Below, piece by piece: positions 58,410 to 64,000 of a stretch of 64,000 nt of DNA (position 1 is the first letter of the stretch; every line of letters starts with the position of its first letter). Source of the DNA: Agrostemma githago (Eukaryota; Streptophyta; Magnoliopsida; Caryophyllales; Caryophyllaceae); NCBI GenBank assembly GCA_958450325.1, contig OY288241.1, positions 42,470,278 to 42,534,277 on the forward strand. Reading direction: 5' to 3'. The notes under the pieces are model-generated. The model did not search any database and was not told the DNA's origin. It saw only the letters and a program-made list of their open reading frames with translations. The translations under genes and the position numbers were made by a program.

Positions 58410-59603
58410 TTGAATACTAGAATCATGAAAGCGGATTAGCTGTAAAATGAGATATGGAGTACTAATTTCACACACCTGCTGTCCTCTTCTCTGCAGCTTA
58501 CATCTGGTGCCCTTTTCCCTTTGACACACCTGAAATAGAATTAGTTAATACAGTATCCAAAGTTCCAAACTCAAAAACAGTTAAAATGAACTGTGTCTTT
58601 TGCAACTTACCGCTTATTTCTACGTCACAATTTGCTCAAATCCACGCTGCAATCAACACCCATTTACTCACACTTTCATGGCATCACTCAAAATGTTCCT
58701 TTCCCCCACTATCTCATCTATTCTACGGAGAATCAAATTCCCACCTTGGTACCTTCTCTAAATTGTACTACCTGAGGAAACCCCTGTTCCACGTCTGGAA
58801 CGAGAGGTACAATCTATTGGAATGAACGCAAAAAATAGTTGAAGTAATGAACAGAAACGGAATTCAAAAAATCTGGGGAATGAATGACATATGAATGATG
58901 ATTAAAAAGATGAGAAAAAGAAGAACCAGTAGAAGATTAATGAACAATCGATTGATACTTTAGGGTTTCAGTTAACATCTTCATCGGCATAAATAATTGT
59001 ATAATTGACACCAAACTTTTGTTATTAGACATATAAATGACATATAAGTTAGTGTATAATTGACATCTTCATTGGCATAAGTATAATTGACACCAAACAT
59101 CTTCATCGGCATAAATAATTGTATAAATGACATATAAATAATTGTATAATTGACATCTTCATCGGCATAAGTAATCAACTTTCTCAAGGAACGTAATCTC
59201 TAAATTCAGAGGAAGAAGTAAAGAGGAGGAGGAGGAGGAGGAGGAGGAGGAGGAGAAGAAGAAGATGAAGAAGAAGAAGAAGAAGAAGAATGAAGAAGAC
59301 AAACCTGCAGAAAATCAAAAAGAAAGTAAAAGATTTGATGGATTGACGAAGGGTGTCTCAGTTTGAGAAATTAGGTTTTAGGTTTTTTGATTTTGGGAAG
59401 AAAAAACGTGAGATATGTTGAAGATACGGGTGAGTGTTGTGATTGCGCGGGTGAGTGAGTTATTTGAGCGGGTGAGTAAAATCGTGAATTAATTAGCTTG
59501 TTTAGGCAACATTTAGTTTATTCACAATCTTAATTGTCAAATTAAGATTATTTTGGGTGGCATTTCTACTTATGCTATTAGATAAATGTAATCTCTTGTA
59601 GTG
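58410..59603 (-). mobile_element. Right arm of the 14-kb CACTA
   Basis: Contains exon-like minus-strand sequence near 58590-58820 (RRIDEIVGERNILSDAMKV) with a CTGCAG acceptor-like site at 58492, three near-copies of ATTGACATCTTCATCGGCAT (58973-59170), a (GGA)n(GAA)n microsatellite (59223-59300) and the terminal arm to 59603. No transposase is recognised. Confidence 0.5.
59223..59300 (+). repeat. GGA/GAA microsatellite
   Basis: About ten GAG/GGA triplets followed by about fourteen GAA triplets with two interruptions. Confidence 0.95.
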
Positions 59604-61228
59604 AGCCGGCTCAAAGTTGAGGGGCACGGGACCTAAAGATAAAGACTTGTACCCTTAAGCACTCCATGCCTGGAATGACTCTAATTGCCAATGGTTTCGG
59701 ACATCCGGAAACCGTCGATTCTGAGTAAGGGGTGAGGGTACGCATTGGGAAGCAAACATCCGATATATGTCAACATCCAATCCCGCCCGCACTATAGCGG
59801 CCTCTACTAATCAATCGGTGGGCTGATAACTTTGTTCTTTTGTTGTGGCGGAAGTACTGTAACATCAATTGTTTTCACCCTATACCTTTTGCTATGTCGG
59901 TTGTTTAAGGACAAGTAAGTTTTGTCGTTAAAGTAGTTGTGTTTACATTCTTTGCATGCGATATCACGTGACAAGCAGGCCATGAAAAGATGCACATAGG
60001 AGAGTACTAATATTATAGGTATTAGCAAGTCAGTTTTAACGCGATAATACAGATATTAGTCGTTCTCCTGATATACCTTACCTGGTATTCTGCTTAAGAT
60101 GTGTTTGTTCGGTATTAATAAAGATGAGTCGAATAAAGATGAGTCGAACCTAGTAAGGCGAGCACCCGGACTAATACGGAACCCGACCATTGCTTTGTTC
60201 AATTTTAGTTGTTTTACATTTTGGATTCCGTGTTAGGTGACTTAACATGCGATTATAAGGTCGTACAAGCGATAAATCGTACGAAAGCGGTAAATGCGAA
60301 TGTAAGTAAATCACATTGTGAGGAGTTTCACCCTCGAAGTATACACTAAACGGGACACGATGCATAGATAGTTGAGAACGGATCTCGGAATTACTCGGGT
60401 CTATTTAGTGTATTTTAGTGTTTGCGGTTGAAGTTGGGACGTTACGTTTTTTAGTATGTGTTTATGGACCTAGTGTCCATGCCTAGCATTGTCGTAGTGC
60501 ATAATAAAAGAAAGTGCGAGAATGTAAAGTTTTGTTTGGATGACAACCTAGTGACGACTCAACTTCAAGGCGGATCCTCGTAGTTGCCTGGTGATTTCGG
60601 CAGAGTTCCGTTACTGTTGACCCTTCCTGCGGCTACTCCGGCAGAGCTTCCTTATTCTTGGCTGATTTTGCTGCTAATCAGAACTTCGTTACTAGGCTAT
60701 AGCTAGTCAAACACAGGCACCTCGGGATCGAGTGGAGTGCTCGAAGATGAGGAGTAACGTCGATGTCACTTTTATCGGAACTACGATCGAGTGGATCGTT
60801 TGCCTCGGGTATCGGAGTGCGAGCCCTTAGCGAGAAAATAGAGGGAGAAGAGAAGAGTTGTGAATTGTGTCGAATGAAGGAGGTGGGGGGGGGGGGATAT
60901 TTATACGTGTTTTTGGCCCTTGTCACCCATATAGACGCCTGAGTCCAGGCGCACCAAGACTCAGGCACCTGGGTTCAGGCGTGGGAAAACTCTGGCACGC
61001 AAGGTGAGGCGCCCGGTGTATGTCAAATGTTAAGCCTCGTTTGTCTCTGTTTTAGTCTGTGTTGGACTGCCCAGATGCGCGCCCATCTGAGCCCCAATCT
61101 TCGGTCGCCTAGCCCCCAGCGGTTCAGAATCCGTGCGCGTCACCTGAGGCGGTCGGGTTCTCGTGGACCGGGTCTGTTTAAGTAAACGAAAGTCGGGGGA
61201 TTTCGTTCATTCGTCCTAATGTTCGAAC
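59604..61228 (-). mobile_element. LTR C, Tat A/B family, part 2
   Basis: Continues LTR C after the CACTA: AGCCGGCTCAAAGTTGAGG, GACTTGTACCCTTAAGCACT, TTACCTGGTATTCTGCTTAA, the TATA site at 60897-60904 (minus) and the GC-rich block 60935-61180. It is interrupted at 61229 by a second CACTA-type end. A G13-type run at 60885-60897 sits next to the TATA box. Confidence 0.88.
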
Positions 61229-61450
61229 CACTAGTAGAAAAAGGCCAAATTGCTGCTCCTTATTTGAGGCGTTTTAGGTAAATAGCTGCAATTAATTTCC
61301 TTTTTTTTTGTAGTAAAATTACTTAAGAAGTGTTCTTTAAAACATAAATAATAAAAGGCATGGTGCGGCGTCTATCCTCACGAAATGACGCCTCACCCAT
61401 TCTTATTATTCTAATTAATTAATCAATTTTTCAGCCAAACCCAAACACCT
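61229..61450 (+). mobile_element. Left end of a second CACTA-type element
   Basis: CACTAGTAGAAAAAGGCC starts where LTR C stops, and is a usual plant CACTA terminus. The subterminal arm has TGCTGC and GAGGCG-like short motifs. The preceding three bases are AAC. The other end is not in the window, so length and content are open. Confidence 0.65.
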
Positions 61451-61711
61451 CCCATCTCTTTCTTCGTGCATCAGAATACTCCATGTCAATCTCCAAAACT
61501 GAAACACTTTCCAGCCATTACAAACCCTAGATCCATCGTTTTTCCTTCCGCCTCCTTCTGCTGTTCAGTTCGTCCTTCGCTCATCTCAGTTCCGCCTGTA
61601 GGCTTCTCCTTCCGGCGGCTGTTCCGTTCCGTCTGTGTTGCTCATCATTCGCGGTTCTCCTTCCTAATCCCCACCCAAATGACGCCATTAATGTAGATGT
61701 TCCTGTCTCAG
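61450..61711 (+). other. 5' UTR exon of the GSK3-type kinase gene
   Basis: C/T-rich leader (CCATTACAAACCCTAGATCC, TCCTTCCGCC) ending CTCAG before a GTAGTT donor at 61712. The intron would run to the CCATTAG acceptor at 63860, about 2.15 kb, AT-rich with a T-rich branch side. Short ATG frames in the leader do not look coding. Confidence 0.55.
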
Positions 61712-63860
61712 GTAGTTTCTCCTTCATCTCAATTCACCCTAACTTAATTTCAGGGTTGTTGCTTTACTCGTTAATCTGGCGAAAGATTGAAACTTTATTC
61801 GTTCCAATTGATTTTCTTTCTTATGTCATTAATTATTTGATAGACTTGAGATTTACCAGTTTTTTGTCACTAATTAGGGTTTCTTTTACTCATTTTGGGT
61901 TTTAAATTTGCTCCAAGCTGAAAAACGATTGTAACTTAGAGTTTATGACAATTTGATAGTGTTTTGTTGCTAATTACTTTGAAAAGGTCGAAACTTTAAT
62001 GTGTCGAGTACTCGAGAAAGATTGAAACTTTAATCAATATTATCCTATTCAGATAAATGGGATATGTTTATGTCAGTTTGTAGTCATTTTGTGTACTGTC
62101 TTTTAAGTTTATGTAAAGACTAGCTATTCTGTGCACTCTTAAATTTCCTCTTTGCTGGTCTGATATATATGGTAAATTCATTTCTTACATGGGCAATTTA
62201 CCTTGTCTTTAGTTTTGTGAATGACTTATACAAGTCGTTCTAAATAGCCCTTTAGTATGCCTCATAAATTGTCAGACTTATAGAGTTATATATAGCCTTA
62301 TAGGTAATGTCTTGAAGACACTAAAGTGATGATGTTATATGTTCTTAACACTTTTAATTCTTTCGACAACCTGAAGGAGCCATGATGAGTGAATAAAACT
62401 TAAAAATAGAAACAAACAGCTCTAACCCAAGAAGCGGAAAAACATTAATTTCATATCTAAATAAAGATAAAGATTAAATTTTTGTCGTCAATCTTTAGGA
62501 GTATTTTCTTTCATTTTCCCTTGCATCCTTCATAGTGTATCTTTATTAAGTCACTGGGGTAATATATTACATACTCGTACATTGCCAAAGAAGTCTTAAT
62601 AGGAAACTCCTAAGTTAGTATCTTTTTTACAATCCCCTCTTTACGAGGTAAATTCTTTTGTCCCTTATGAAATTGGTTACTACGCAGACTTCTTGATTGT
62701 CATGGATACCGATGGAATCCATCTGGTGACATAGTTCTAATTTATTATTATTCCGTTGTTTACTTATTATGGTGTGTTAAGATTCGACCATTTTAGTGTC
62801 TTTGCTTACTGAGGTTAGTCATTCTCATCCACTTTTCTCTTCCAAGCTTCTGCTTTTGTTGTATTTCTTCATCCTATATGTATTGCATAACCATACTTTC
62901 GTCGCGTTCTTTTCTGGTCTAAGTTGTGAATTTAGTACAATCTTAGGGCATGTAGTCCATTTCAACATAGTTTACTATCATTTCATCAAAAAATCCATTC
63001 TTTTTTATCTGTGGTAGAGTTTTGTACTCATCTAATAGAAAATTAATCGATGAGTAATTAATCATCAGAACTGAGTAGGCTTGTGTATAAGGTAGCTGCT
63101 TTATACTCAGGATGCATCATGAGTTTTTAGTTGACATTGTATGGTTATCATGTTTATCGTTACACCTCATGTGTGCATCGATGAAATGACAAATATATCT
63201 GATTGGTTTTGGTAACTTGTTGGCCGAGTACGTAGATTCTTTTTTAGAATATGTTTGCTGAAAACATTGTGTTGAAGAAAACCATGTTGGGTATGTTATC
63301 TGAGAGTGAAGTTAATTAAGGATGTGGGCTTGTAACATATTTAGTTGGTATAGTACGGAGTTTTGCATCTGAAGTGGGATTATACAGTATATCGATGTGC
63401 ATGTATACTTATCAATTTGTATTTTAGCTTGATATTTGGCTATGATTAGCTCTTAGTTAGATTAATCTTGCTTTTTGAGCTGTTGGGGTTCTGCTTTCTT
63501 TTTTGTATGATAATTATAGATCTCAGAACTCACAAGTGTTGAAAAAATTTATTATGAGTAAACTTGCTTGGCTTTATGGTGAATGTATTAAAGCTTGAGG
63601 GGAAATGATTTATGTATGCCCCTACTGTTCAAATCCAAACACCTCCTCTCCCACCTTTTTCGTGAGCGTATTTTCCTGGAATGGGAGAAACTATGAGGTC
63701 ATAATCTATTAAACTTATGCATCAGCATTCGATTATGTCAGAGTTTTTTTTGAGGATAAAAGGAACACTCATGCTCATCTGTTTGACGGTTCTTAGAGGC
63801 CGACTGTAATTTTTAAGTTGTGTTTGTCCTGATCATGCGTTTTCTTATTGGTTCCATTAG
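61712..63860 (+). other. Probable 5' UTR intron of the kinase gene
   Basis: AT-rich, with no protein motif or repeat recognised on either strand. GT at 61712 and AG at 63860 fit the consensus. Confidence 0.5.
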
Positions 63861-63872
63861 ATGACTGAGTGA
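63861..63872 (+). promoter_or_regulatory. Minimal upstream ORF in the kinase leader
   Basis: ATGACTGAGTGA, three codons plus stop, starts at the first base of the second exon and lies 35 bases before the kinase ATG. It could lower translation of the main frame. Confidence 0.4.
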
Positions 63873-63907
63873 CTGAATTGATCGAGTTAGAAGAAAATCT
63901 TCAGCAA

Positions 63908-64000
63908 ATGGCTTCTGTAGGGGTGGCACCTGTGTCTGGTATGAGGGAATCTACTGGCCATGGTGTGGATAGGCTTCCTGATGAAATGAATGGGCTGAAA
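63908..64000 (+). CDS. Shaggy-related protein kinase (GSK3 type), N-terminus, cut by window edge
   Basis: 31 codons: MASVGVAPVSGMRESTGHG, then VDRLPDEMNGLK. This is the N-terminal signature of plant shaggy-related kinases of the alpha/gamma group (as I recall, MASVG..., R[ED]S.G, DRLPEEM..MK). These Ser/Thr kinases act in brassinosteroid and stress signalling in nucleus and cytoplasm. The kinase domain would follow outside the window. The start is chosen by the family N-terminus. The frame is intact as far as seen. Because a CACTA end lies 2.7 kb upstream, it may be a captured copy rather than the resident gene; this cannot be decided here. Confidence 0.8.
   Translation, partial: MASVGVAPVSGMRESTGHGVDRLPDEMNGLK

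Larger units (their letters stand above)
45610..59603. mobile_element. CACTA element, 14.0 kb, containing nested elements
   Basis: Left end CACTGCAACA, right end TTGTAGTG (CACTACAAGA on the other strand). Target duplication AGC at 45607-45609 and 59604-59606, and removing the element restores the uninterrupted LTR sequence seen in copies A and B. Its own arms are about 45610-46936 and 58410-59603; the rest is an Athila-type element with a LINE in it. No transposase domain is recognised, so it is non-autonomous or too decayed. Confidence 0.93.

Noticed and set aside
60885..60897. G-run as a quadruplex switch
   Set aside because: A single run beside a TATA box in one copy only; copies A and B lack it.
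61466..61696. Protein-coding frame in the kinase leader
   Set aside because: Ser/Phe/Pro-rich composition comes from the C/T-rich leader; the family start is at 63908.

Overview
This window is plant nuclear DNA made almost entirely of nested transposable elements. The evidence is the element types themselves: plant Ty3/gypsy elements of the Tat, Athila and Tekay/Del type, plant CACTA elements, plant LINEs with an ORF1 of the DUF4283/zinc-knuckle type, and a tRNA-derived SINE. Three recognisable host gene pieces agree with this: a plastid 3-oxoacyl-ACP synthase I (KAS I) start, a casein-kinase-1-like exon and the start of a shaggy/GSK3-type kinase. A core eudicot is likely. Caryophyllales is only an impression, and the species cannot be named from this sequence.

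Layout. 1-1038: broken LINE ORF1 (minus). 1120-3985: truncated 3.5-kb-type LTR of a non-coding (LARD-like) Tekay/Del family, its primer binding site and leader. 4200-4575: promoter plus first exon part of KAS I. 4990-20633: Tat element A (plus), consisting of RNase H/integrase, a repeat block with hairpins, two antisense intron-containing genes (one with a plant mobile domain), and the 3' LTR. Two solo LTRs are inserted in it (9422-11292 and 12225-15702). 20634-23641: internal part of Tat element B (minus), with a 66-bp minisatellite split by a 701-bp solo LTR. 23642-25040: the 5' LTR of B. 25195-25660: microsatellites and a GC-rich block. 25893-29455: complete CACTA element carrying host exon pieces, sitting inside another repeat. 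29590-30038: LINE 3' end. 30040-31857: another truncated LARD-type LTR. 32097-32215: SINE.

33480-61228 is one Tat element D (minus) that received many insertions. Its integrase and RT fragments are separated by a tandem LARD-like array (33894-44311). An LTR of the A/B family (C) is joined to its RT. A 14-kb CACTA element (45610-59603, duplication AGC) lies in that LTR. Inside the CACTA is a gag-protease-only Athila-type element, and inside that a nearly full-length LINE (51339-56013). At 61229 another CACTA-type end begins. About 220 bp inside it starts a gene-like segment with a 5' UTR intron and the first 31 codons of a GSK3-type kinase, cut by the window edge.

Almost no element coding region is intact: nonsense changes (many fit C-to-T), frameshifts and deletions are everywhere. 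The only reading frame with a chance of being functional is the kinase at the right edge. The most unusual signal is a small hairpin with a variable, covarying outer stem and a conserved loop. It is repeated three times in Tat A and three times in the unrelated Athila-type element.
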